A stretch of 64,000 nucleotides of DNA from Anaerolineae bacterium (GTDB taxonomy: Bacteria; Chloroflexota; Anaerolineae; 4572-78; J111). The stretch is from the NCBI GenBank assembly GCA_023382535.1, contig JAHDWA010000021.1, positions 62,001 through 126,000 on the forward strand, given 5' to 3'. The translations under genes were made by a program, and so were the position numbers. Shown here one piece after another: positions 7,706 to 15,956 of this stretch. Positions within the stretch are counted from its first letter, which is position 1. Every line of letters starts with the position of its first letter. The notes under the pieces are model-generated. The model was given only the letters and a program-made list of their open reading frames with translations, made no database searches and was not told the origin of the DNA.

Positions 7706-10255
7706 ATGAATCAAATCCAAAATCCAAAATCTAAAATCCAAAATCCAAAATCCCTCATCGGTCAGCGTATCCCCAAACTCGACGCCCCGGCAAAAGTGAT
7801 GGGCCGGATGACCTACGGTCACGATGTCCGCCTACCGGGGATGTTGCATGGCCGCATCCTGTACTCGCGCTACCCGCATGCCCGCATCCTCAAGGTTGAC
7901 GCCTCGCGGGCCGAGCGCCTGTCGGGAGTCAAGGCGGTGCTGACCGCCGACGACAACCCGCCCACCAAGTTCGGCTACGGCAAGGATAATACTCCCTTCA
8001 AAGGTGAGATCGTCCGCAGCCGGCGCGACGAAGTAGCCGGGGTGGTTGCCGCTGACAGCGATACCGCGGAAGAAGCCTTAGCGTTGATCGAGGTTGACTA
8101 CGAGCCGCTGCCGCCCATTTTTACGGTAGAAGCAGCTTTGGCCCCCGATGCATCGCTCGTTCATCCAGAGCGAGGCAGCAACCACTTCACCACTTACCAT
8201 TACCACCACGGCGATCTGGCCAACGGCGAGGCCGAGTCCGACGTTGTTGTTGAGGCCAGCTACCGGCTGCCCTACGTGAATGCGGCGGCCATGGAAACCA
8301 GCGTGGTAGTGGCTCAATTTGACCCACGCGGCCATCTGACCCTGTGGAGCCTCACCCAGATTCCCTTCTTATTACAGCGCGACCTGGCCGAAGCCCTGGG
8401 CATCCCCGGCAGCCAGATTCGGATTATCCAGACGGCCATCGGTGGCGCGTTTGGCCGGGGGTTAGACATCTACCCCTTTGAACCGATCGCCGCGCTGATG
8501 TCACGCAAAACCGGCCGGCCGGTGCGGCTGGCTTTCTCCCGGCAGGAAGAGTTTACAGCAGGGCCGGCTCGCCAGCCTTGCCAGGTTTCGGTGCGGGCCG
8601 GAGCGCGTAAAAACGGCAAGCTCAGCTTCCGTGATGTGGCGGCGGTGCTGGATATTGGGGCCTACGTTTCCTGGGGCTCGGTCACGCCGCTGGTCATGAT
8701 GGAAACCGCTGCCTCGCTGTACGAAGTGCCGCATGTGCGCTTCAAAGCCGAATGTATCTACACCAACAACCCGGTGACCGGCGCGGTGCGTGGCTACGGC
8801 AACCCGCAGTCCACCTTTTTCACCGAAACTATGATGGACCGGCTGGCCGAAGCCCTGCAGATGGACCAGGCCGCCTTCCGCATCCTCAATTCTAACCGGC
8901 CCAACACCGAAACGCCCCAGGGTTTGATTATTACTTCGTGCGGACTGAAGGAATGTCTCGAAGCGGTGGCGGCTGCGGCAGACAGAGGGCAAAGGAGCAA
9001 GGGGGCAGAGGAGCAAGGGGGCAGGAGAGCAGCCGATTTTGGAACCGGCCAGGACGAAGTTGCCAAGGCCCAAAATCCAAAATACCCAAAGGGCACGATG
9101 TCCAAAATCCAAAATCCACGCCCAAAGGGGCAGTCCAAAATCGGTATCGGTTTTGCTTCAACCTTGAACGTGGGCGGGGGCGCTCGCATCTATCGCAGCG
9201 ATGGCTGCGGGGCCATCGTCAAAGTGGACGATTTTGGGCATGTTACTCTGATTAGCGGCTCCAGCGAAATCGGCCAGGGGTCAGAAACGATCCTGGCCCA
9301 GATTGTCGCCGATGTGCTGGGCGTGCCGGTAAGCGACGTGACCGTGCTCAACAGTGATACCGACATCAAGCCGTGGGATGTGGGCGTGCATGCCAGCCGG
9401 ACCACCTTCATCGCCGGGAATGCCGCGCATCAGGCCGCCTTAGCCGCTCGCCGCCAGATTTTTGAAACCGCCGCCGAAATGCTCGGCGTCAAGCCGGAAG
9501 AATTAGTGGCGCGGGAGGGAAGAATAGAGGTTGCGGGGGAGCCGGGGGCAGCCAGCAGGGGAGCAGAGGAGCAGGGGAGCAGGGGAGACGGCACAGCGCA
9601 TCCCCTCAATCCAAAATCCACGCCCGAAGGGGCAGTCCACGCCCAAAGAGGCAGTCCAAAATCGGTTGCTTTGGCCAAGGTTATCCGCAGTCGCCACTAC
9701 CGCGAGGGCGGTCAGGTCATCATGGGCGAGGGTTGGTACGACCCGCCGACCCAACTGGTGGACAAAGATACCTACAAAGGTAACATCTCGGCCACGTATG
9801 GCTTTGGGGCGCAAATGGCGGAAGTCGAGGTTGATACCGAAACGGGCATCGTGCGGGTGCTGCGGCTGGCCTGCGCCAACGACGTGGGCCGGGCCATCAA
9901 TCCCCTGGCAGTGGAGGGCCAGATCGAGGGCGGGGCGCAGATGGGACTGGGCTACGCTTTGAGCGAAGAGCTAATCGTGCGGGAGGGGCAGGTGTTGAAC
10001 CCCGATTTTCGGCTGTACCGGCTTTTCACCGCTGCCGATATGCCCCAAATTGAAACCTACCTGATCGAAACGGACGACCCCCTGGGGCCGTTTGGAGCCA
10101 AGGGGGTAGGGGAGATGGGCGGCACCCCGACCGCCGCCGCCATCGCCAATGCCATCTATGACGCCGTCGGTGTACGCCTGACCGAGCTGCCCATGACGCC
10201 GGAGCGTGTTCTAGCCGCTTTGGATCAGAAAGCTCAACGCGCTGAGTATAGCTGA
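7706..10255 (+). CDS. Molybdenum hydroxylase, molybdopterin subunit (CoxL/HcrA-like)
   Basis: The catalytic subunit of a xanthine dehydrogenase-family enzyme, 849 residues where about 750-780 is usual. Molybdopterin motifs GGAFGRGLD, RGYGNPQST and GQGSETILAQ are present. The catalytic glutamate is in GAKGVGEMGG near the C-terminus. The excess length is explained by repeat-derived segments: an N-terminus of heptad-encoded residues, an insert at residues about 425-480 and another at about 611-653, all in frame. Aromatic-CoA hydroxylation or dehydroxylation is plausible from context, but the substrate is not known. Confidence 0.88.
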   Translation: MNQIQNPKSKIQNPKSLIGQRIPKLDAPAKVMGRMTYGHDVRLPGMLHGRILYSRYPHARILKVDASRAERLSGVKAVLTADDNPPTKFGYGKDNTPFKGEIVRSRRDEVAGVVAADSDTAEEALALIEVDYEPLPPIFTVEAALAPDASLVHPERGSNHFTTYHYHHGDLANGEAESDVVVEASYRLPYVNAAAMETSVVVAQFDPRGHLTLWSLTQIPFLLQRDLAEALGIPGSQIRIIQTAIGGAFGRGLDIYPFEPIAALMSRKTGRPVRLAFSRQEEFTAGPARQPCQVSVRAGARKNGKLSFRDVAAVLDIGAYVSWGSVTPLVMMETAASLYEVPHVRFKAECIYTNNPVTGAVRGYGNPQSTFFTETMMDRLAEALQMDQAAFRILNSNRPNTETPQGLIITSCGLKECLEAVAAAADRGQRSKGAEEQGGRRAADFGTGQDEVAKAQNPKYPKGTMSKIQNPRPKGQSKIGIGFASTLNVGGGARIYRSDGCGAIVKVDDFGHVTLISGSSEIGQGSETILAQIVADVLGVPVSDVTVLNSDTDIKPWDVGVHASRTTFIAGNAAHQAALAARRQIFETAAEMLGVKPEELVAREGRIEVAGEPGAASRGAEEQGSRGDGTAHPLNPKSTPEGAVHAQRGSPKSVALAKVIRSRHYREGGQVIMGEGWYDPPTQLVDKDTYKGNISATYGFGAQMAEVEVDTETGIVRVLRLACANDVGRAINPLAVEGQIEGGAQMGLGYALSEELIVREGQVLNPDFRLYRLFTAADMPQIETYLIETDDPLGPFGAKGVGEMGGTPTAAAIANAIYDAVGVRLTELPMTPERVLAALDQKAQRAEYS
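8978..9145 (+). repeat. Composite repeat insertion 1 inside the molybdopterin subunit gene
   Basis: G-rich GGAGCAAGGGGGCAG units are followed by heptads and two hairpin cores (CCCAAAGGG and GCCCAAAGGGGC types). It adds about 56 codons without breaking the frame. The encoded stretch is rich in Gly, Gln, Lys, Asn and Pro, unlike the flanking enzyme sequence. Confidence 0.8.
9537..9664 (+). repeat. Composite repeat insertion 2 inside the molybdopterin subunit gene
   Basis: The same architecture as the first insertion: GGGGAGCAGAGGAGCAGG units, then heptads with two hairpin cores. The reading frame stays open and the conserved molybdopterin domain resumes immediately afterwards. Confidence 0.8.
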
Positions 10256-10274
10256 ACAAAAAAGCTTCTGCCGG

Positions 10275-10328
10275 GATTAGGGGATTAGGAGATGAAAAGT
10301 TAAGAAAAAATCCCCCAATCCCCTAATC
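10275..10328. repeat. Intergenic inverted repeat, possible terminator
   Basis: GATTAGGGGATT (10275-10286) and AATCCCCTAATC (10317-10328) form a perfect 12-base stem around a 30-base loop. It follows the molybdopterin subunit gene and precedes the aminotransferase. No T-tract follows, so factor-independent termination is uncertain. Confidence 0.55.
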
Positions 10329-10355
10329 TCGACTTAAATAAGGGTAAAATAGTTG

Positions 10356-11498
10356 ATGACGCTAAAAACGAACGGTCCCCGTTTCAATCCACATCTCCTC
10401 AATGTGCCGCTCTACATCGGCGGCAAATCTATTGAGGAAATCAAAGCGCAGTTTGGTTTTGAAGAGGTGGTTAAATTAGCCTCTAACGAAAGCCCAATTG
10501 GCCCGTCGCCGCTGGCGGTGGAGGCTGCCCGGCAGATGTTGAGCGAAGCTCATCGCTATCCGGGTATCACCGAATTAACGCTGCGTCGCAAACTGGCCGT
10601 CCGACTAGGCGTGGGGCTGGACGAAGGGAACATCGTTATCGGCAATGGGGGCACCGATATTTTGCGCCTGATTACCCAGGCCTTTGTCTTTGAGGGAGGT
10701 AACACGGTTATGTGTCGAGCTACCTTCCCCATGTATCACATCTTTACTACCATGTTTGGCGGCGCGCCCAGGTCGGTTAATCCTAGGCCCGACTACCGGC
10801 ACGACCTGGCAGCGATGGCCGCCCAGATTGACGATGATACCCGCCTGGTCTACCTCTGCTCCCCTAACAACCCCACCGGCGATATCATTACCCAGGCCGA
10901 GGCGGATGAATTTTTGGCGAGTGTGCCCGACCACGTCGTCGTCATCTTTGATGAATCATATGCCGACTTTGTGACCGACCCGGCTTATCCCGATACCATA
11001 GCCTATGTTAAAGAGGGGCGCAACGTACTGGTGGTGCGCAGTTTCTCCAAGTATGCCGGGCTGGCCAATTTGCGGGTGGGCTATGTTATCGGGCAGACCG
11101 AACTGGCCGATTACCTGCAACACACCCAGTCGCCGTTCCACACCGGAGCAATTGCCCTGGCGGCGGCGGCGGCCAGCCTGGACGACGCTACCTATCACAT
11201 CCGGCATCGTGAGGTGGTGCTGGCGGAGCAAGCCTATCTATATACGGCTCTGGATGAATTGGGGTTGAAATACCTGCCCAGCCAGTCCAACTTTGTCACC
11301 TTTGTTGACCCGCCCCTGGCCCCCACGACCCTGGCCGAACAGTTGTTGTGGCAGGGCATTATCGTCCGGCCGATGGCCGGTTTTGGGCTGCCCAACGGCA
11401 TCCGGGTAACGGTGGGGAGCCATGAGGAGAATGTGAAGTTTATCGAAGCTTTAAGAACGATCCTAGTAGCACAGGCTGTGCTTGAAAAGGCGATTTAA
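10356..11498 (+). CDS. HisC-like class I/II aminotransferase (aromatic or histidinol-phosphate type)
   Basis: A fold-type I PLP aminotransferase of 380 residues. It shows KLASNESPIGPSP near the N-terminus, CSPNNPTGDI, the PLP-contacting DESYADF and the Schiff-base lysine in RSFSKYAGLANLRVGY. HisC relatives often act on aromatic amino acids. With IorAB upstream, conversion of Phe/Tyr/Trp to arylpyruvates is the most likely role here (inference). The ATG at 10356 is preferred to the adjacent TTG at 10353. Confidence 0.85.
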   Translation: MTLKTNGPRFNPHLLNVPLYIGGKSIEEIKAQFGFEEVVKLASNESPIGPSPLAVEAARQMLSEAHRYPGITELTLRRKLAVRLGVGLDEGNIVIGNGGTDILRLITQAFVFEGGNTVMCRATFPMYHIFTTMFGGAPRSVNPRPDYRHDLAAMAAQIDDDTRLVYLCSPNNPTGDIITQAEADEFLASVPDHVVVIFDESYADFVTDPAYPDTIAYVKEGRNVLVVRSFSKYAGLANLRVGYVIGQTELADYLQHTQSPFHTGAIALAAAAASLDDATYHIRHREVVLAEQAYLYTALDELGLKYLPSQSNFVTFVDPPLAPTTLAEQLLWQGIIVRPMAGFGLPNGIRVTVGSHEENVKFIEALRTILVAQAVLEKAI

Positions 11499-11515
11499 GG
11501 GAGCTTGGAGAAGAA

Positions 11516-12430
11516 ATGGATGAAATGAAACGACCCGTGGTACGTACCCAATTTCTGGTGTTCACCCTATTTGGCGATTACATTTTGCCACGGGGCGGGG
11601 CCATTTGGATGAGCGACTTGCTCAATCTGCTGGAACTGTTAGGCGTGACCGAACGGGCGGCCCGCTCGGCCCTCTCCCGCATGACGCGCAAAGGCTGGTT
11701 AATCGCCCGGCGGCAGGGTCGGCGCAGCCAATACTCCCTCACGGCGCGCGGTTGGGCGCTGCTGGAAGAAGGCGGGCGGCGCATCTTTGAACCGCCCTTT
11801 ACCGATTGGGACGGTTTGTGGCATGTGGTGGTCTTCTCTTTGCCCGAAGAAGAGCAAAATTTGCGGCATGCCCTGCGCCAACGCCTGATCTGGTTGGGCT
11901 TTGGCCGCCTGGCCCCAGGAACTTGGGTGTCGCCTCATAATCGCAAGCTGGAGTTGGAGAATATCTTTAATGAGCTGAATGTACGCAAATATGTTGAGGC
12001 CTTTTCGGGTATGCGCATGGAGCTAACCTCGGAGCAGGAACTTATCCAGAAATGTTGGGATTTACCCGGCCTGGAGGCGGAGTATCGAGATTTTATTGCT
12101 CGCTACCAGTCAGAATATGAACAATGCCAGGGACAGGGCAACGGCCGGGTGCATTTATCGCCGGAGGTGTGCTTTGTGCGCCGCTTCTGGCTCACCTACA
12201 ATTTCCAACCCTTCCCTCTGAAAGACCCCGGCCTGCCGACGGCCTTATTATTACCCGATTGGCTGGGCTTTCAGGCGCGCCAGCTTTTTGAAGCCTACCG
12301 CCAATTATTGGGAACTTACGCCAATCAGTTTGTGGACGAAGTAGTTAAAGGAAAGAGAGACACAGCAACGGCAGAAAAGCCAGAGACCGTCTTGCCCCAA
12401 AAGATAGCAGAGTTGCAGAGTAGCAGGTAG
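11516..12430 (+). CDS. paaX: PaaX family transcriptional repressor
   Basis: 304 residues with the three-part PaaX layout: an N-terminal winged helix (LGVTERAARSALSRMTRKGWL, about residues 43-63, and RRQGRRSQYSLTARG), a middle domain and a C-terminal all-helical region. PaaX proteins repress phenylacetate degradation genes and are released by phenylacetyl-CoA. The gene begins 18 bases after the aminotransferase and has a GGAG site. Its presence beside anaerobic arylacetyl-CoA enzymes suggests phenylacetyl-CoA is an inducer of this cluster. I did not identify its operator. Confidence 0.9.
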   Translation: MDEMKRPVVRTQFLVFTLFGDYILPRGGAIWMSDLLNLLELLGVTERAARSALSRMTRKGWLIARRQGRRSQYSLTARGWALLEEGGRRIFEPPFTDWDGLWHVVVFSLPEEEQNLRHALRQRLIWLGFGRLAPGTWVSPHNRKLELENIFNELNVRKYVEAFSGMRMELTSEQELIQKCWDLPGLEAEYRDFIARYQSEYEQCQGQGNGRVHLSPEVCFVRRFWLTYNFQPFPLKDPGLPTALLLPDWLGFQARQLFEAYRQLLGTYANQFVDEVVKGKRDTATAEKPETVLPQKIAELQSSR

Positions 12431-12459
12431 CAAGGTCGCAAAAGGACACTTGCTACTTT

Positions 12460-12505
12460 GATCTGGTTACTGGCTACTGAAATCTGATTACTGATTACTG
12501 CCCTT
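12460..12505. repeat. CTGATTACTG-type repeat
   Basis: Short repeats of (G/C)TTACTGGCTACTG and CTGATTACTGATTACTG lie just upstream of the MaoC-like gene. Related arrays are at 13803-13888, 28380-28455 and 52380-52456, all between genes. Confidence 0.6.
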
Positions 12506-12518
12506 AGGAGGTATACCT

Positions 12519-12971
12519 ATGAGCCACACACGCGGCTTGACCTTTGATCAATTTGAAATAGGAGCCAGATATATCTCGGCGGCTCGCACCGTCACCGAGA
12601 CCGATGTGGTGGCTTTTGCCGGCCTCTCCGGCGATTTCAACCCACTGCACACCAACGCTGAGTTTTGTAAAGATACACCCTTTGGCGAGCGCATTGCTCA
12701 CGGCATGCTGATTGTGTCTATGGCGACCGGCATGGCCAACTGGAGCGGCATCTTCGAGGGCACCACCCTGGCCCTGCTGGAACAGGTAATCCGCTACAAA
12801 GGCGCGGTCAAGTTTGGCGACACGATCCACCTGGAGCAGGAAGTCTTGGAAAAAAAAGAGAGTTCCAAACAGGACCGGGGCGTGGTGATTTTTGCCTCGC
12901 GGGTGCGCAATCAACGGGATGAAGTGGTAATTGATGGGGAGTGGACTCTGTTGATGAAGCGGGATAAATGA
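12519..12971 (+). CDS. MaoC-like (R)-specific enoyl-CoA hydratase
   Basis: A single hot-dog domain of 150 residues with the hydratase-2 motif FAGLSGDFNPLHTN followed by FGERIAHGM, carrying the catalytic Asp and His. It hydrates 2-enoyl-CoA to (R)-3-hydroxyacyl-CoA. AGGAGG lies upstream of the ATG. With the SDR, thiolase and crotonases that follow it forms a beta-oxidation-like set, probably acting on acyl-CoAs released from aromatic or side-chain oxidation. Confidence 0.88.
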   Translation: MSHTRGLTFDQFEIGARYISAARTVTETDVVAFAGLSGDFNPLHTNAEFCKDTPFGERIAHGMLIVSMATGMANWSGIFEGTTLALLEQVIRYKGAVKFGDTIHLEQEVLEKKESSKQDRGVVIFASRVRNQRDEVVIDGEWTLLMKRDK

Positions 12972-13021
12972 GCGAATGGCGAATGGGCAAATCCAGAATC
13001 CAAAATCTAAAATCCAAAATC
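12972..13021. repeat. GCGAATGG and heptad repeat
   Basis: GAGCGAATGGCGAATGGG is followed by AAAATC(C/T) heptads. Both families recur elsewhere in the window. Confidence 0.7.
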
Positions 13022-13031
13022 GGAGAGGGTT

Positions 13032-13799
13032 ATGTTATTAGCCGAAAAAGTAGCTTTGATTACCGGCGCGGGCAATGGGATCGGACGGGCAACGGCGCTG
13101 CGCTTTGTCCGTGAAGGGGCACAACTGGTGTTGAGCGACCTCGACCCGGAGGGCTTGGTAGCCACACAGCGTGAAATTGTTGAGGCCGGCGGGAAGGCTA
13201 AGATTGTGGAGGGCAACGTGGCCGAACGGGCCGACGTCCAGCGGATGGTCGAGACGGCGCTGGAGCAGTTTGGCCGGCTGGACATCCTCATCAATAACGC
13301 CGGCATCGCCCGCGACGGCTTGACCACCCGGCTCAAAGAGGACGAGGTCAAACTGATGAGCGATGAGCAGTGGGATGCCGTTTTGGAGGTCAACCTGAAA
13401 GGAGCCTGGCTCTGCGCTCAGGTGGCGGCCATTCCTATGATGCGCCAAAAATATGGCCGGATCGTCAATACAGCCTCGGTGGCGGTGCGGGGGAATGTGG
13501 GCCAGGCCAACTATGCCGCCTCAAAGGCCGGTCTGATTGGGTTAACCCGCACCCTGGCCCTGGAATGGGCGCGTTTTGGAATTGCCGTCAACTGCATTGC
13601 GCCGGGTGGAGTCAAAACCCGCATGACCGCCGCGATTCCCGAAGCGATGATGGCTGGCCTGCTGGAGAAAATCCCCTATCGTAGATTGGCTGAAGCCGAC
13701 GAGATTGCCGCCGTTCACGCCTTTCTGGCCAGCGACCAAGCCTCCTATATTACCGGCCAGGTCATTTTTGTGGATGGGGGTATGACGATTGGTGTTTGA
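13032..13799 (+). CDS. Short-chain dehydrogenase/reductase (FabG-like)
   Basis: A classical SDR of 255 residues: cofactor motif TGAGNGIG, NNAG, and the catalytic Ser...Tyr-x-x-x-Lys (TASV, then YAASK). The end (ITGQVIFVDGGM) matches the 3-oxoacyl reductase family. It probably interconverts 3-hydroxyacyl-CoA and 3-oxoacyl-CoA between the MaoC hydratase and the thiolase on either side. GGAGAGGG precedes the ATG. Substrate chain or ring structure cannot be read from sequence. Confidence 0.87.
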   Translation: MLLAEKVALITGAGNGIGRATALRFVREGAQLVLSDLDPEGLVATQREIVEAGGKAKIVEGNVAERADVQRMVETALEQFGRLDILINNAGIARDGLTTRLKEDEVKLMSDEQWDAVLEVNLKGAWLCAQVAAIPMMRQKYGRIVNTASVAVRGNVGQANYAASKAGLIGLTRTLALEWARFGIAVNCIAPGGVKTRMTAAIPEAMMAGLLEKIPYRRLAEADEIAAVHAFLASDQASYITGQVIFVDGGMTIGV

Positions 13800-13802
13800 C
13801 AG

Positions 13803-13888
13803 AAGACAGTTATCAGTTATCAGTGACCAGTAATCAGTTATTGGTCCAATAGTTCACTGACTACTGATTACTGATTACTGGCTACTAC
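13803..13888. repeat. ATCAGTTA/TGATTACTG dyad repeat
   Basis: Forward units of CAGTTATCAGT/CCAGTAATCAGT are followed by inverted CTGACTACTGATTACTG units. This gives a long intergenic hairpin immediately before the thiolase ribosome site. Confidence 0.65.
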
Positions 13889-13901
13889 TCTCGGAGGAGC
13901 G

Positions 13902-15125
13902 ATGTTTCAAGCAGCCTACATTCCCTACGGTGGCTACTGGTCTACCCCTTTTGTTAAGTGGCAGGGCAATTTTGCCAGCCTGCACCCGCTCACCTTTGCC
14001 GCCGAGATTGCCCGTCGTGCGCTACAGGAACGAGATATTTCGGCGGAGGTGTTCACAAACCTATATTTTGGCACAACCGTACCCGCCAAAGGCTCTTTCT
14101 ACGGCGCGCCCTGGCTGGCCGGGCTGATTGGGGCCGATGGTATTACCGGGCCAACCTTTGCCCAGGCTTGTGCGACCTCGGCCCGCGTGCTGGGTAGCGC
14201 AGCTCAGGCGGTCGAAACGGAACAGGACACTGCCCCGGTTATTCTATGCCTAACCGCCGACCGCACCTCGAACGGCCCGCACCTCCTCTATCCTAGCCCG
14301 CTGGGTCCCGGCGGGCGTGGCGAGGCCGAAGATTGGGTCTGGGATAACTTTAACTGCGACCCCCTGGCTGGTAACAGCATGCTCGAAACGGCGGAAAATG
14401 TGGCCCGCGCAGCAAATATTTCTACGGCGGAGCAGCACGAGGCGGTGCTTATGCGCTACAACCAGTATCAGCAGGCATTGGCTGGTGACGCGGCCTTTCA
14501 CAAACGATATATGGTTACACCGATTGAGGTCAAGACCCCCCCCTACCCCCCCCTTAAAGGGGAGGGAAAGGGGGGAGTGATAGTAACGGATGACGAAGGT
14601 GTTTTTCCCACCACCGCCGAGGGGTTGGCCCGCCTCAAGCCGGTTTTGGCGGGGGGAACCGTTACCTTTGGGGGGCAAACCTACCCTGCCGACGGCAACG
14701 CCGGGCTGATCGTCGCCACGCGAAAGCAGGCTCGCGCGCTGAGCCGCAACCCGGCGATTGAGATTCAACTGCTGGCCTTTGCCGAGGGCCGTGCCGCCAG
14801 AGGCTATATGCCCCAGGCGACCGTCCCTGCCGCCTGCCGCGCCCTGGAACGGGCCGGGCTGCGCCTGTCGGATATCAAGGCGATCAAAACACACAACCCT
14901 TTTGCCGTGAATGATTGTTATCTTAGTCGCGAATTAGGTATTCCCCTGGAGGGTATGAACAACTACGGCTGCTCGCTCATCTGGGGCCACCCGCAAGGGC
15001 CGACCGGGCTGCGTCTCTTCATCGAGCTGATTGAAGAGTTGACTCTGCTGGGTGGCGGCTACGGTCTGTTCACCGGCTGCGCCGCCGGCGATACCGCCGC
15101 TGCCATTGTGGTGAAGGTGAGCTGA
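13902..15125 (+). CDS. Thiolase family protein (acyl-CoA acetyltransferase)
   Basis: 407 residues of the thiolase superfamily. The nucleophilic cysteine is probably in QACATSARV (about residue 89). The later motifs are KTHNPFAVND, GHPQGPTGLR and the C-terminal GCAAGD carrying the second cysteine. It would cleave a 3-oxoacyl-CoA with CoA. Residues about 211-227 are encoded by a C-rich/G-rich repeat inserted in frame. A strong GGAGGAG site precedes the ATG. The NPFAVND form suggests a divergent thiolase close to acetyl-CoA acetyltransferase-like proteins. Confidence 0.83.
   Translation: MFQAAYIPYGGYWSTPFVKWQGNFASLHPLTFAAEIARRALQERDISAEVFTNLYFGTTVPAKGSFYGAPWLAGLIGADGITGPTFAQACATSARVLGSAAQAVETEQDTAPVILCLTADRTSNGPHLLYPSPLGPGGRGEAEDWVWDNFNCDPLAGNSMLETAENVARAANISTAEQHEAVLMRYNQYQQALAGDAAFHKRYMVTPIEVKTPPYPPLKGEGKGGVIVTDDEGVFPTTAEGLARLKPVLAGGTVTFGGQTYPADGNAGLIVATRKQARALSRNPAIEIQLLAFAEGRAARGYMPQATVPAACRALERAGLRLSDIKAIKTHNPFAVNDCYLSRELGIPLEGMNNYGCSLIWGHPQGPTGLRLFIELIEELTLLGGGYGLFTGCAAGDTAAAIVVKVS
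14533..14580 (+). repeat. C-rich/G-rich repeat inside the thiolase gene
   Basis: CCCCCCCTACCCCCCCC is followed by the inverted GGGGAGGGAAAGGGGGG, making a strong hairpin in frame. It encodes a Pro/Lys/Gly-rich linker. The family differs from the heptad element. Confidence 0.75.
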
Positions 15126-15136
15126 CGAGAGACAAA

Positions 15137-15913
15137 ATGGAACTTTTGCTTGAATTTGACTATATGCGCCTGGAAAAAGAGGGCAAATTGGCCTGGGTAA
15201 CGTTCACTCGAGAACGCTTCCTGAACGCCATGAACAATGCGGCCGTGGGGCAACTCAATCGAGTGGGGCTGGTCTTGGATGCCGACCCTGATGTGCGGGT
15301 GGTTGTTATTCGCGGCCAGGGGCGGGCTTTTTGCACCGGCATTGACCTGAAAGAGCTGGCCGCCGACGAAATCAACATGACCTACTTCAAACTGTGGGAA
15401 AAGGCGCTCCGTCTTTTTGAAACAATGCAGAAAATTGTGGTAGTCGGCATGCACGGCTACTGCCTGGGCGGCGGCTTGCAACTGGCTATCGCCGCTGATA
15501 TTCGGGTGAGCACGCCCGATTGCCAGATGGGTCTGCCTGCCATCAAGGAGTCGCTCATTCCCGGTTTAGGCCCGTGGCGCTTGCCCAAGTACATCGGGTG
15601 GGGACGAGCCAAAAAGATGACTTTGGGCGGCCAGAACATCAACGGCCAGGAGGCGCTGCGAATTGGGTTGGTGGATCACCTGGCTCCGGCAGAGAACTTC
15701 TTGGACCACCTGGATGAAGTAGCGCGGGAATACCTCAAGGCTTGCTCGACCGGGACGCGCATGAGCAAGCGGGTGCTGACCGAAGCATTTACGCGGGATT
15801 ACTCGTCCGGCCTTCAGTATTATCTGGAATTGCAGGAACAGACCCAATACAGCCTGGATGCCGAGGAAGGCAAGCGGGCTTACCTGGCTAAACGTGAACC
15901 ACAGTGGCAGTGA
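15137..15913 (+). CDS. Enoyl-CoA hydratase/isomerase family protein, tandem copy 1
   Basis: A crotonase-fold protein of 258 residues. The oxyanion-hole motifs FCTGIDL and GYCLGGG are present. At the two positions where hydratases carry catalytic glutamates it has Gln (GGGLQLA) and Ala (GLPAIKES), so simple hydratase chemistry is doubtful. Isomerase, hydrolase, lyase or decarboxylase-like activity is possible. It is the first of two tandem copies of equal length. The coding sequence starts 12 bases after the thiolase stop. Confidence 0.85.
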   Translation: MELLLEFDYMRLEKEGKLAWVTFTRERFLNAMNNAAVGQLNRVGLVLDADPDVRVVVIRGQGRAFCTGIDLKELAADEINMTYFKLWEKALRLFETMQKIVVVGMHGYCLGGGLQLAIAADIRVSTPDCQMGLPAIKESLIPGLGPWRLPKYIGWGRAKKMTLGGQNINGQEALRIGLVDHLAPAENFLDHLDEVAREYLKACSTGTRMSKRVLTEAFTRDYSSGLQYYLELQEQTQYSLDAEEGKRAYLAKREPQWQ

Positions 15914-15948
15914 GCCGATTTTGGATTTTAGATTTTGGATTTTGGATG
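15911..15948 (+). repeat. Heptad repeat after crotonase copy 1
   Basis: This starts in the stop codon and is nearly identical to 16731-16768 after copy 2. The duplication unit of about 820 bases therefore includes gene plus repeat. Confidence 0.8.
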
Positions 15949-15956
15949 ACGGAATT

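Noticed and set aside
7706..10255. Frameshift or assembly error in the molybdopterin subunit because of its length
   Set aside because: The frame is continuous, all motifs are in one frame, and the extra sequence is exactly the repeat families found elsewhere in the window.
6242..10255. Firm call as 4-hydroxybenzoyl-CoA reductase (hcrBCA)
   Set aside because: The diagnostic [4Fe-4S] insert of HcrB is not seen; only the broader molybdenum hydroxylase family is supported.
13803..13888. Possible CRISPR-like array of ATCAGT/ACTGATTACTG units
   Set aside because: Units are short, irregular, without uniform unique spacers, and no cas genes are present.
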